6,428 nt of DNA from Chloroflexota bacterium (GCA_030690025.1 JAUYDJ010000120.1:1-6428), one strand, 5' to 3'; shown: positions 1 to 6,428, counted from the first letter of the stretch. Numbers and translations: made by a program. Notes: a model not told the origin generated them from the sequence alone.

Positions 1-2245
1 CGGCAATACCTTCCGAGCAATCACCGGCGATAGTGTCACCGAGACGCAGCAGAAAATCACCGGCGTCCTGCACATGGACTATGATACCTTCACCAACAGC
101 GCCTTCCTGCGCCAGGGGCGCGCCGATGAGTTCACCATCAAAAGCCCGGTGCAGCGTAAACAGGTGCTCGCCGATATTCTCGGGCTGGCTTTTTACGATG
201 AGATGGAGGCCCAGGCCAAAGAGCTGGCCCGGCAGCAGGAGAACCAGACCGCCCTGCTGGAGAGCGCCATCCAGGACATCAATAACGAGCTCACCCAGAA
301 ACCGGCCGCGGAAGTCGAGCTTGTGCAGGCGCAGGGCGAGCTCGCTCGCCTGGAAAAGGTAATCGCCGAGCACGAATCAAGATTCAACAGCCTCCGGCAG
401 GATAAAGAGTCGCTGGAAAGCCAGAAGCGCCAGCTCACCGATTTACAGGCGCACGACGCCAGCAACAAACGGGAGCTTCAGCGCTGGCAGGAGCAGGTTG
501 AGCAGCACCAGTCGCGTATCAAAGACTATGAAACCCTGATGGCACGGCGCGCCGACATCGAAGCGGGCTATGCTAAACTAATCGAAGCTAGAAAGCTGAA
601 CGAGGCGCTCGACCAGAAGTTCCGGCAGTCGGCCAGACTGGAAAATCAGAAGTTGCAGCTGGAGGGCCGCATAAAAGAGGCATCGCAAAGCCTGCTCATC
701 GAGCACGCCCGTATTCAGACTAAAATCAGCGAATTGGAGACCAGCGCGTCCAAACTCTCCCAGCTCAAGAGCGAGCTGCAGCAGCTCAACGTACAGAAGC
801 AGCAACTGGCTGAGGCAGATGAAACGTTATGCCGCCAGAGGGAGAGCAGCCAGGAGCTGCGCACGAAGATGAACTACCTTGAGTCGACTAAGACCAGGCT
901 GGAACAGGAAATCAAAGAGCTAACCAATAAGCGCCAGCTGCTGGCCAATCAGACCGGCGCTAGTTGCCCACTCTGCGGCAGTGAACTGGGCCCCGATGGT
1001 CTGCAGCACATTGCCGTCAATTATGAGGCGGACATCCAACGGAAATCGGGCGAATTACAGTCCAACCGAGCGGCAATAGTCCAACTACAGACGGAACTAA
1101 CGGCGCAGGAAAAAGAGATTGCCCGCATCGAAGCCAGATTGAAGCAGGACAGGGGTGCCACTCAGAGTAAGGAAGGTCGTCTCCTCAAAGAAATTAGCCA
1201 AGCCGAGGAGGACTCGGCCAGATTAAACGAGGAAACACACCGGCTCGCCGAAATTGAGCAGCGCCTGGCCGCCAGGGAGTTTGCCCGCCCCGAGCAGGAG
1301 GCGCTCCGCGAGCTTGAAGCCGAATTGCTCCGGCTCGACTACCAGCCGCAGCCGCATGAAGAGGTACGCCAGCGTCTGACTGACCTGCAGCCGTTTGAAG
1401 CCCCCCAACGCCAGATGGAAGAAGCCGGTAGACTCATAAACCCGGAGAAAGAGGCCCTGGCTAAAGCTCAGGAAGCCGTCAAAGAGCTGAGCGATAGCAT
1501 CGAGGCCAACCGCCAAAAAGAACTGGCCTTGACCGCCGCGCTTACCCGGCTGCCACAGGTGAGCAGCGATTTAGCCCGGGCGGAGACCGAACGCCAGGCC
1601 CTGGCCGTCGAGCAAAAGCAGTCCCAGGAGGTTCTCGGCAGGGTGAAAGCCAGGCTGCAGCACTACGCCGAGCTTGAGACCAGGAGGAAAGAGAAGGAGA
1701 AGCTGCTCGGCCAGGTCGCCAGCGAGGCGAATATCTACAAAGACCTCGCCCAGGCGTTCGGCAAAAAAGGGATACAGGCCCTGCTCATTGAGACAGCGCT
1801 GCCGGAAATTGAAAACGAGGCCAACCAGCTGCTGGCGAGGATGACGGACAACCGGATGCACGTCAAAATTGAGACGCAGCGGGAGACCAAGAAGGGCGAC
1901 CAGGTGGAAACCCTGGATATCAACATCGCCGACGAGCTGGGCACGCGCAACTACGAAATGTTCAGCGGCGGTGAGGCCTTCCGCATCAACTTTGCCATCC
2001 GCATCGCCCTGTCCCGGCTGCTCGCCCGGCGCGCCGGTGCGCCGTTACCTACCCTGATTATCGACGAAGGCTTTGGCACACAGGATAGCGCCGGCATTGA
2101 AAAACTCAAAGAGGCGATAAACTCAATCCAGGAAGACTTCCAGAAGATACTGGTTATCACTCACGTCGAGGAACTGAGGGATGCCTTCCCCACCCGTATT
2201 GATGTCACCAAGACGGCCGAAGGCTCGACCGTCTCCATAGGCTAA
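1..2245 (+). CDS. sbcC: SbcC/Rad50-type exonuclease subunit, ATPase with zinc hook (5' truncated by window edge)
   Basis: This is the ATPase subunit of the SbcCD (Rad50-Mre11) complex, which by family knowledge opens and trims DNA ends and hairpins together with the SbcD nuclease. The frame is open from base 2 (747 codons in the window). The ATG at 74 is not the start, because the conserved segment just before the Q-loop continues upstream of it. Visible in order: Q-loop FLRQG (Gln codon 113-115); a Gln/Glu/Leu-rich coiled-coil arm to about 960; zinc hook CPLC (Cys codons 965 and 974); a second coiled-coil arm to about 1735; then the C-terminal ATPase lobe from about 1757 with signature FSGGE (1961-1975), Walker B TLIIDE (2051-2068), D-loop GTQD and switch His in ITH (2162-2164). 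Walker A lies outside the window. I estimate roughly 100-120 missing residues, so a total near 850-870, shorter than the E. coli protein (about 1050) and close to archaeal Rad50. An sbcD partner would be expected upstream. All visible catalytic motifs are intact. Confidence 0.95.
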   Translation, partial: GNTFRAITGDSVTETQQKITGVLHMDYDTFTNSAFLRQGRADEFTIKSPVQRKQVLADILGLAFYDEMEAQAKELARQQENQTALLESAIQDINNELTQKPAAEVELVQAQGELARLEKVIAEHESRFNSLRQDKESLESQKRQLTDLQAHDASNKRELQRWQEQVEQHQSRIKDYETLMARRADIEAGYAKLIEARKLNEALDQKFRQSARLENQKLQLEGRIKEASQSLLIEHARIQTKISELETSASKLSQLKSELQQLNVQKQQLAEADETLCRQRESSQELRTKMNYLESTKTRLEQEIKELTNKRQLLANQTGASCPLCGSELGPDGLQHIAVNYEADIQRKSGELQSNRAAIVQLQTELTAQEKEIARIEARLKQDRGATQSKEGRLLKEISQAEEDSARLNEETHRLAEIEQRLAAREFARPEQEALRELEAELLRLDYQPQPHEEVRQRLTDLQPFEAPQRQMEEAGRLINPEKEALAKAQEAVKELSDSIEANRQKELALTAALTRLPQVSSDLARAETERQALAVEQKQSQEVLGRVKARLQHYAELETRRKEKEKLLGQVASEANIYKDLAQAFGKKGIQALLIETALPEIENEANQLLARMTDNRMHVKIETQRETKKGDQVETLDINIADELGTRNYEMFSGGEAFRINFAIRIALSRLLARRAGAPLPTLIIDEGFGTQDSAGIEKLKEAINSIQEDFQKILVITHVEELRDAFPTRIDVTKTAEGSTVSIG
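2242..2245. other. Overlapping stop codons of convergent genes
   Basis: The TAA of the SbcC-like gene (2243-2245, + strand) and the TAG of the HD-domain gene (2242-2244, - strand) share bases, so the two genes meet tail to tail with a 4-base overlap. No dedicated intergenic terminator can exist here. Any transcription end must lie inside the opposing coding region, or the two transcripts overlap. Confidence 0.9.
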
Positions 2246-2793
2246 AGGCCAAGGTCGGGCGCGATTTCCTGCAACGCCTTCACCCCGAGGTCAATCAGCT
2301 CATCAAGCTCAACCCCGATCTCGCTGCATTGGGCAATCTGCTCGCGGTTAGCGCCGGCGGCAAAGCTCTTCTCCTTGAACCTCTTCTTTACTGAAGCCGC
2401 CTTAAGGCTGGCCAGCTTCTTGTCCGGGTTGATGAGGGCCGCGGCAATAATCAGTCCGGACAGCGGGTCGACGCAGTACAGTGCCTTGTCCAGCTTTGAT
2501 ATCCGCGACGCGCCATGCGCCTCGTTATGGCACAGGATGGCATGAGTCATGGCCTCGCTGGCGCCCAACTCCCGCGCCAGGTCGGCACCCAGCCGACTGT
2601 GGCTGCTCATATCCCCGGCGGTAAGCTCCACGTCAATATCGTGCAAAAGACCGGTAAGTCCCCACTCTTCCCCATCCTCACCCAGCCGCCGGGCGAGGGC
2701 ACGCATCACCGCCTCGGTAGCCAGCATATGCTTGATTAAGTTACCATTTTCTACGTTAGCTCTTACCGATTCCATAGCCTCTTCACGTGTCAT
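2242..2793 (-). CDS. HD-domain (HDIG-type) predicted metal-dependent hydrolase, 183 aa
   Basis: This is a small soluble protein of the HD superfamily, whose members use metal ions held by His and Asp to hydrolyse phosphate esters or related bonds. The metal-ligand pattern is complete: His22 in the first helix, His51-Asp52 in GLLHDID, and Asp109 in CVDPLSGLI. His65 and His89 (ILCHNEAHG) are further candidate ligands. The second half (KKRFKEKSFAAGANREQI, ending in DLGL) matches the layout of a widespread family of about 185-residue predicted HD hydrolases, so the protein looks full length. To my knowledge this family has no established substrate. There is no signal peptide or membrane segment. 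The ATG at 2791-2793 is supported by an AGGAGG five bases upstream. The gene overlaps the end of MFS transporter 1 by 11 nt and is the last gene of the - strand operon, so it is probably translated by coupling with the transporter. A functional link to transport is only inferred from position. Confidence 0.9.
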   Translation of the reverse strand: MTREEAMESVRANVENGNLIKHMLATEAVMRALARRLGEDGEEWGLTGLLHDIDVELTAGDMSSHSRLGADLARELGASEAMTHAILCHNEAHGASRISKLDKALYCVDPLSGLIIAAALINPDKKLASLKAASVKKRFKEKSFAAGANREQIAQCSEIGVELDELIDLGVKALQEIAPDLGL

Positions 2794-4027
2794 TCTCGCC
2801 TCCTAGACCGATGGCTGGCCTGACCAGCAGGAGCAATACTATACCTACCGCCATTATACCACCACCAATCAGGAAAGCCGAACGGTAACTGCCCGTCATA
2901 TCAAATATCCCCCCGGTTACCACCGGCCCGACAGTCTCACCCATGGAAAGGCCAAAGTGAATTAAACCAAGTAGAGCGCCCTGGGCTCTTAAGCCGAATA
3001 TCTCGGCTGCCACCGGTGAAAGCAAGGCCAGGAATCCGCCATAGGCAAACCCGAAGAGGGCCGTAAAGAGATAAAACATCCACAACTGCTTGATTCCGGC
3101 CAGATAAAACAGGCCTACCGACATCAACACCGCGGCAATGACCACCGTCCGCTTCGCCCCGATTCTATCGGCGGCACTGCCCATGATAACTCTGCTAGCG
3201 GTATTAAAGACGCCAATCGCCGTCAGGATTGTTGCTGCCGCCACTACCGGGATTCCATTACCGGTAGCATCAGGGACCACGTGCACCAGTACTGATTGTA
3301 TACAAAAACCGGCGGTGAGCACCGCTACCCAGATTAGCCAGAACTGCCGTGTACCCAGCGCCTGCCGCACCGTAAGACCCGATACGCTCAAATTGAGGTT
3401 CTCTGCCTCCACCTCATCAACGCCATAAGGCAGCTGCCCTACCTGGGCCGGGTCGCGCCGCAGGAACTGGGCGGCAGCCAGAATCAGCACCAGCGCCACA
3501 GCGCCAACGATTAAATAGGACTCGCGCCAGCCGTAGCGCAGTATAAGCTGGGCCGCCAGGGGCGGTATAATCACCGTGCCAATACCCACCCCGGAAGCCA
3601 CGATGCCAATCATCAACCCCCGTCTCTTCACGAACCATCTCGCCGTGGTCGATACCAGGGGAACATAAGAGCCGGCTATCCCCATGCCCACCAGTACCCC
3701 GTAAAACAGGTAGAATTGCCAGATGGCACTCACCCGCGACATCAGCAAGAAGCCGGCGGCGAATAACACGCCGCAAATGGTCACAATTTTCCGCGGGCCG
3801 AGTATGTCAGTCAGCCGACCGGTAACAATGCTGGACAGCCCGAGGAGAAAAAAGCACAGCGAGTACGCCCCCGAGGTAGCCGCGCTCGTCCAGCCGAACT
3901 CGTTCAGCACCGACTTGAAAAAGACACCAAAGGAATAGAGAATCCCCCACATCACCGCCATGACAAAGACCGCCGCGATTACCACGATGTAGCCGTAAAA
4001 AATCTTCGGTCGCTTACCTTCAGCCAA
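2783..4027 (-). CDS. MFS transporter 1 (monocarboxylate/oxalate-formate-porter-like), 414 aa
   Basis: This is a 12-helix inner-membrane secondary transporter of the major facilitator superfamily. The N-terminal half has motif A GRLTDILGPRK (residues 70-80) and the ARWFVKRRG (129-137) and GWR (166-168) elements typical of monocarboxylate-porter-like MFS proteins. The second half repeats the motif A pattern at GSAADRIGAKR (283-293) and carries AEIFGLR (341-347) and IFDMTGSY (374-381). A cytoplasmic linker follows helix 6 (about residues 190-225). The start is TTG at 4025-4027, preceded six bases upstream by GAGGAG; no in-frame ATG lies between the upstream gene's stop and this codon. The gene begins 14 nt after MFS2 and overlaps the HD gene by 11 nt. 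It differs from MFS2 and MFS3 in having Tyr121 and Ala144 where they have Asp and Lys, and it has Glu364 in helix 11 where they have Gly. Over a 94-residue C-terminal stretch I counted about 45% identity to MFS2. The substrate cannot be read from the sequence; a small organic acid is a family-based guess. Confidence 0.93.
   Translation of the reverse strand: MAEGKRPKIFYGYIVVIAAVFVMAVMWGILYSFGVFFKSVLNEFGWTSAATSGAYSLCFFLLGLSSIVTGRLTDILGPRKIVTICGVLFAAGFLLMSRVSAIWQFYLFYGVLVGMGIAGSYVPLVSTTARWFVKRRGLMIGIVASGVGIGTVIIPPLAAQLILRYGWRESYLIVGAVALVLILAAAQFLRRDPAQVGQLPYGVDEVEAENLNLSVSGLTVRQALGTRQFWLIWVAVLTAGFCIQSVLVHVVPDATGNGIPVVAAATILTAIGVFNTASRVIMGSAADRIGAKRTVVIAAVLMSVGLFYLAGIKQLWMFYLFTALFGFAYGGFLALLSPVAAEIFGLRAQGALLGLIHFGLSMGETVGPVVTGGIFDMTGSYRSAFLIGGGIMAVGIVLLLLVRPAIGLGGENDT
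2799..2804 (-). promoter_or_regulatory. Shine-Dalgarno site of the HD hydrolase gene
   Basis: The - strand reads AGGAGG with a five-base spacer before the ATG at 2793. The site lies within codons 408-410 (Leu-Gly-Gly) of MFS transporter 1, whose TGA (2783-2785) falls after the HD start. Ribosomes ending on the transporter would therefore terminate next to the new start, the usual arrangement for translational coupling. Confidence 0.8.
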
Positions 4028-4033
4028 GATGGA

Positions 4034-4041
4034 CTCCTCTT
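4034..4041 (-). promoter_or_regulatory. Shine-Dalgarno site deciding the TTG start of MFS transporter 1
   Basis: The - strand reads AAGAGGAG directly after the TAG stop of MFS2 (4042-4044), followed by a six-base spacer and TTG at 4027. The whole intergenic gap is 14 nt and consists of this site plus the spacer, so no promoter is likely here. The spacing makes the TTG start convincing. Confidence 0.8.
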
Positions 4042-5301
4042 CTAGACCTTTCCTAACGCTGCCGGGGCAACTGCCTTAGCCGTGGTCGGTTTTAGCGTTG
4101 CGGTCAATATTAAAGCGATAGTACTGAATAGCAAAGTGATTAGGAAACCAATCTGATAGCTATTAGTTATGTCAAATATACGACCGGACACAATCGGGCC
4201 GATAGCGCCGCCAATCGTGCTGATGAACAGCACCACGCCGAAGGTCGCGCCGAGCGAGCGCAGCCCGAACAGCTCCGCGAGAAGAGGAGAAATCAAGGTC
4301 CATAGCGCACCGTGCGCTATGCCATACAGCGCGGTAAACACGAAAAACATCCATGCCTCGCGGGCGAATTGTATCCAGACCAGGCCCGCTATCAGGACGG
4401 CCATGGCTATTACACATGTCGCCTTATACCCCAGCCGGTCACTTATCCCGCCCATGCCTATCCGGCCCAGGATGCTGGCCCCGCCAACCGTTCCAAGGAT
4501 AGTTGCCGCCATTGTGGGCGAGATACCCAGGTTAATGACATGGGGTGCAGTGTGCAGCATGACAATTTGCATACAGAAATTGAGCAGGAAAAACGCCACC
4601 GAAAACGTCCAGAACTGCCGGGTACGCACTGCTTCTCCCACGGAAAACTGGTGGGTTTGAAACGCGGAGGTAGTCGCCGCCGCCACCTGTGCCACGCCAT
4701 CCGGCTGCTCACCGGTCTCCGATGGGTCACGCTTCAGGAACCACGCCGCAACGACAATCCCGACCAAAGAAACAATTGATATGATAACATAGGAGTTGCG
4801 CCAGCCAAAGCCGGAGATAAGCTGGGCCGCCGCTATGGGGATAACCAGCATACCGATACCGGCCCCGGTCTTGGTAATGCCGGTCAGCGTGCCCCGCCTT
4901 TTCTTAAACCAGCGGGCTACCGTGGTCATCAGGGGAGCATCTACACCGCTGTTGCCGGCGCCAACCAGCAGTCCAAAAAACAGGTAAAGCTGCCAGATTG
5001 AGGTGACCTGTGACATCAGGAAGTAGCCCACACCCAGCAGCACACCGCAGGTTATCAGCACCACTTTGGGGCCTAACCTATCGGTCAGGCGGCCGGTAAC
5101 AATGGCCAGGAGACCCTGCATGAAATAGGTCAGTGAATAGGCGCTTGAGGTCAACTCACTCGACCAGCCGAACTCTCTCGATATCGGCGTAAAAAACAGG
5201 CCGTAGGCCCGGTATGTCCCCAGTATCAACCCCGAGATGATAAAACCGGCCGCCACCACAGTATAGCCGTAGAAGAATTTCCGTTTCCGAAGTTCAGCCA
5301 A
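4042..5301 (-). CDS. MFS transporter 2 (monocarboxylate/oxalate-formate-porter-like), 419 aa
   Basis: This is a 12-helix MFS transporter and a close paralogue of its neighbours. I place the start at TTG 5299-5301 (protein begins MAELRKRKFFYGY), which matches the MFS1 start (MAEGKRPKIFYGY) and puts motif A GRLTDRLGPK at residues 70-79, the same position as in MFS1. An ATG three codons upstream (5308-5310, giving 422 aa) is the alternative, but only one base separates it from the Shine-Dalgarno sequence. The frame is open further, to an ATG at 5388, but that would overlap MFS3 by 56 nt and add a non-hydrophobic, family-unlike extension. Other marks (TTG numbering): ARWFKKRRG (130-138), GWR (176-178 region), second motif A GGISDRLG (about 284-291), AELFGLRSLG (342-351). 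Charged or polar residues predicted within helices are Arg31 (helix 1), Asp121 (helix 4), Lys144 (helix 5), His250 (helix 7) and Arg280 (helix 8). The substrate is unknown; the charges suggest an anion such as a small carboxylate. Confidence 0.92.
   Translation of the reverse strand: MAELRKRKFFYGYTVVAAGFIISGLILGTYRAYGLFFTPISREFGWSSELTSSAYSLTYFMQGLLAIVTGRLTDRLGPKVVLITCGVLLGVGYFLMSQVTSIWQLYLFFGLLVGAGNSGVDAPLMTTVARWFKKRRGTLTGITKTGAGIGMLVIPIAAAQLISGFGWRNSYVIISIVSLVGIVVAAWFLKRDPSETGEQPDGVAQVAAATTSAFQTHQFSVGEAVRTRQFWTFSVAFFLLNFCMQIVMLHTAPHVINLGISPTMAATILGTVGGASILGRIGMGGISDRLGYKATCVIAMAVLIAGLVWIQFAREAWMFFVFTALYGIAHGALWTLISPLLAELFGLRSLGATFGVVLFISTIGGAIGPIVSGRIFDITNSYQIGFLITLLFSTIALILTATLKPTTAKAVAPAALGKV
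4256..4281. repeat. 26-base exact match between MFS2 and MFS3 (copy 1)
   Basis: These 26 bases are identical to 5526-5551, 1270 bases away. On the - strand they encode the LAELFGLRSL region of the transporters. The match belongs to a longer ungapped alignment of the two genes (for example, 4431 pairs with 5701 at the same offset), so it is a trace of tandem gene duplication under protein constraint and not an independent repeat element. Confidence 0.85.
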
Positions 5302-5311
5302 GCGTTGCATT

Positions 5312-5318
5312 CCTCCTT
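5312..5318 (-). promoter_or_regulatory. Shine-Dalgarno site of MFS transporter 2
   Basis: The - strand reads AAGGAGG, 14 nt past the MFS3 stop (5333-5335). It is one base from the ATG at 5310 and ten bases from the TTG at 5301. A one-base spacer is too short for normal initiation, so the site favours the TTG start. The gap between genes (5302-5332) shows no promoter that I can recognise. Confidence 0.65.
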
Positions 5319-5332
5319 CCAGGCCAGACCGA

Positions 5333-6428
5333 CTAACTGTGAACCTTACTGCCCGTTGGCTTAACAAACGGCAGTAAGCTAATAGCAATAATGCTGAATG
5401 CCAGACAGATTATGAAAGCCAGCTGGTAGCCACCGGTCACGTCAAAAATGTAGCCGGCCAGCACCGGCCCAATTGCGCCGCCAACCGTGCCCGAAAATAG
5501 CACCGCGCCCAGGGCCGCGCCCAGAGAGCGCAGCCCGAACAGCTCCGCGAGGACCAGGGAAATCACGGTAAACAGGGCCCCGTGGGAAATTCCGTCCACA
5601 ATGGCAAAGAGATAAAAAGCCCAGGCCTCCCGGGCAAACTGCAGTATCGATAATGCTGCTACCATAAAAGCCACGGCGATAATCAGCGTCCTCTTCTTAC
5701 CCAGACGGTCACTCACGCCGCCCATGCCTACCCGGCCGATAATACTGGCCACCCCAATGATACCAAAAATAGAGGCGGCCAGGGCCGGTGAAAGCCCCAG
5801 GTCAGTCATGTGCGGCACAATATGCGCCAGGATAATTTGTACCGAGAACACCACCAGGAACCAGGCTGAAGCCAGAATCCAGAACTGCCTGGTACGAACC
5901 ATTTCCCGGAAAGTATACTGGCGGATTTCCATATCCTGCCCGGTTGTCTCTATTTTAACCGCGCCGTCCGGCAGCAGTCCCATCTCCGCCGGGTCGCGCT
6001 TATACAGCAGCGCTACCGAGACCACGCCTATCAAACATATACCGGCAATTACCAGGTAAGCATTACGCCAGCCATAGCTGGCGATGAGCCAGTTGGCCAG
6101 CGGTGGTATGACAAAGATACCAATGCCGGCGCCCGCCTTGGTAAGGCCGGTGAACGTTCCCCGGCGCTTGATAAACCACCTGGCGGCGGTAGCCAGGACC
6201 GGCGTATCGCCGCCGCTCATCCCGGCACCGATTATGGCCCCGTAAAACAGATAAAGCTGCCAGACCGAGCTCACCTGTGACATCAGTAGATAGCCCACGC
6301 CCAGCAGCACCCCGCAGGCTATCTCGACCACCCGGGCACCCCACTTATCGGTCATGCGGCCGGCCAGGATACCCAGCAGGCCGAATATGAGGAAAGCCAG
6401 CGAGAAAGCGCCCGAGGTAGTGGCCCTG
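5333..6428 (-). CDS. MFS transporter 3 (monocarboxylate/oxalate-formate-porter-like), 5' truncated by window edge
   Basis: This is the C-terminal 364 or so residues of a third MFS paralogue; the frame stays open to the right edge. The ATG at 6353-6355 is not the start, because upstream codons encode TSGAFSLAFLIFGLLGILAG, which aligns with helix 2 of MFS1 (TSGAYSLCFF...), and that ATG sits inside motif A (GRMTDKWG). By alignment about 47-48 N-terminal residues (helix 1) are missing from the window. Visible: motif A, ARWFIKRRG, GWR, second motif A GGVSDRLGKKR (codons near 5715), AELFGLRSLG and IFDVTGGY, ending with TAG at 5333-5335. It is the closest relative of MFS2: about 60% identity by hand count over 94 C-terminal residues, with shared FAREAW and HGAL motifs. 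It has the helix-4 Asp (6206-6208) and helix-5 Lys (6137-6139) seen in MFS2, plus its own Asp in helix 10 (5594-5596). It is the most upstream operon gene in view, so the promoter lies outside. Confidence 0.92.
   Translation of the reverse strand, partial: RATTSGAFSLAFLIFGLLGILAGRMTDKWGARVVEIACGVLLGVGYLLMSQVSSVWQLYLFYGAIIGAGMSGGDTPVLATAARWFIKRRGTFTGLTKAGAGIGIFVIPPLANWLIASYGWRNAYLVIAGICLIGVVSVALLYKRDPAEMGLLPDGAVKIETTGQDMEIRQYTFREMVRTRQFWILASAWFLVVFSVQIILAHIVPHMTDLGLSPALAASIFGIIGVASIIGRVGMGGVSDRLGKKRTLIIAVAFMVAALSILQFAREAWAFYLFAIVDGISHGALFTVISLVLAELFGLRSLGAALGAVLFSGTVGGAIGPVLAGYIFDVTGGYQLAFIICLAFSIIAISLLPFVKPTGSKVHS
5526..5551. repeat. 26-base exact match between MFS2 and MFS3 (copy 2)
   Basis: This is the partner of 4256-4281, encoding the same LAELFGLRSL segment in MFS3. 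The offset between the two genes is 1270 bases here and 1267 in the N-terminal halves, so they differ by a single codon between helices 5 and 8. Confidence 0.85.

Noticed and set aside
74..76. ATG as the start of the SbcC-like gene
   Set aside because: The frame is open to the window edge and the upstream residues fit the family; the ATG is an internal Met just before the Q-loop region.
33..362. Open frame of 109 codons on the + strand overlapping the SbcC-like gene
   Set aside because: Ser/Arg/Pro-rich shadow frame; the SbcC frame here carries the conserved Q-loop and continues upstream.
2240..2250. Short inverted repeat at the convergent gene ends as a possible terminator
   Set aside because: Only three to four base pairs with a three-base loop and no following T-tract on either strand; too weak.
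3417..3776. Open frame of 119 codons on the - strand in another frame of MFS1
   Set aside because: I considered whether it marked a frameshift, but the MFS1 frame is continuous with all its motifs in order across this stretch.
4169..4660. Open frame of 163 codons on the + strand antisense to MFS2
   Set aside because: It lies wholly within the well-supported MFS2 gene, has no recognisable domain and a Ser/Pro/Arg/Ile-biased composition, and is explained by the codon bias of the opposite strand.
4312..4779. Open frame of 155 codons on the + strand inside MFS2
   Set aside because: Low-complexity translation rich in Arg, His and Gln with no family resemblance; a shadow of MFS2.
5302..5388. Longer N-terminus for MFS2 starting at ATG 5388
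   Set aside because: It would overlap MFS3 by 56 nt and add residues unlike the family, and a strong Shine-Dalgarno sequence lies further downstream at 5312-5318.

Overview
The window is ordinary bacterial chromosome with a mid-to-high GC look, almost fully coding, and it is cut through a gene at both ends. It holds five protein genes: the 3' part of a Rad50/SbcC-type DNA-repair ATPase on the + strand (1-2245), and four tightly packed genes on the - strand (2242 to the right edge). Read in transcription order, these four are MFS transporter 3 (5' end outside the window), MFS transporter 2, MFS transporter 1 and a small HD-domain hydrolase. I saw no RNA genes, insertion sequences, CRISPR arrays or phage genes, and no gap longer than about 30 bases. 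The style of the SbcC C-terminal lobe and the run of monocarboxylate-porter-like MFS paralogues remind me of Chloroflexota (Dehalococcoidia-like environmental genomes). That placement is an impression from family resemblance, not something the sequence proves.

Left part: the SbcC-like protein keeps its Q-loop, two coiled-coil arms, CPLC zinc hook, ABC signature, Walker B and His switch. It lacks only the Walker A end, which lies upstream of the window. Its stop codon overlaps the stop codon of the convergent HD gene by a few bases, so neither gene has room for a separate terminator.

Right part: the - strand genes look like one operon whose promoter lies beyond the right edge. Gaps are 22-31 nt (MFS3 to MFS2, depending on the start chosen), 14 nt (MFS2 to MFS1) and an 11-nt overlap (MFS1 to the HD gene). 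The HD gene's Shine-Dalgarno sequence lies inside the last codons of MFS1. All three transporters belong to the same 12-helix family resembling bacterial monocarboxylate/oxalate-formate type porters. MFS2 and MFS3 are the closer pair and MFS1 is more divergent.

The points most worth following up are: (a) a set of charged residues in membrane helices that separates the paralogues, notably an Asp in helix 4 plus a Lys in helix 5 present in MFS2 and MFS3 and absent from MFS1; (b) probable TTG starts for MFS1 and MFS2; (c) the coupling of an uncharacterised HD hydrolase to the transporter cluster. I did not find a convincing new biological system here.
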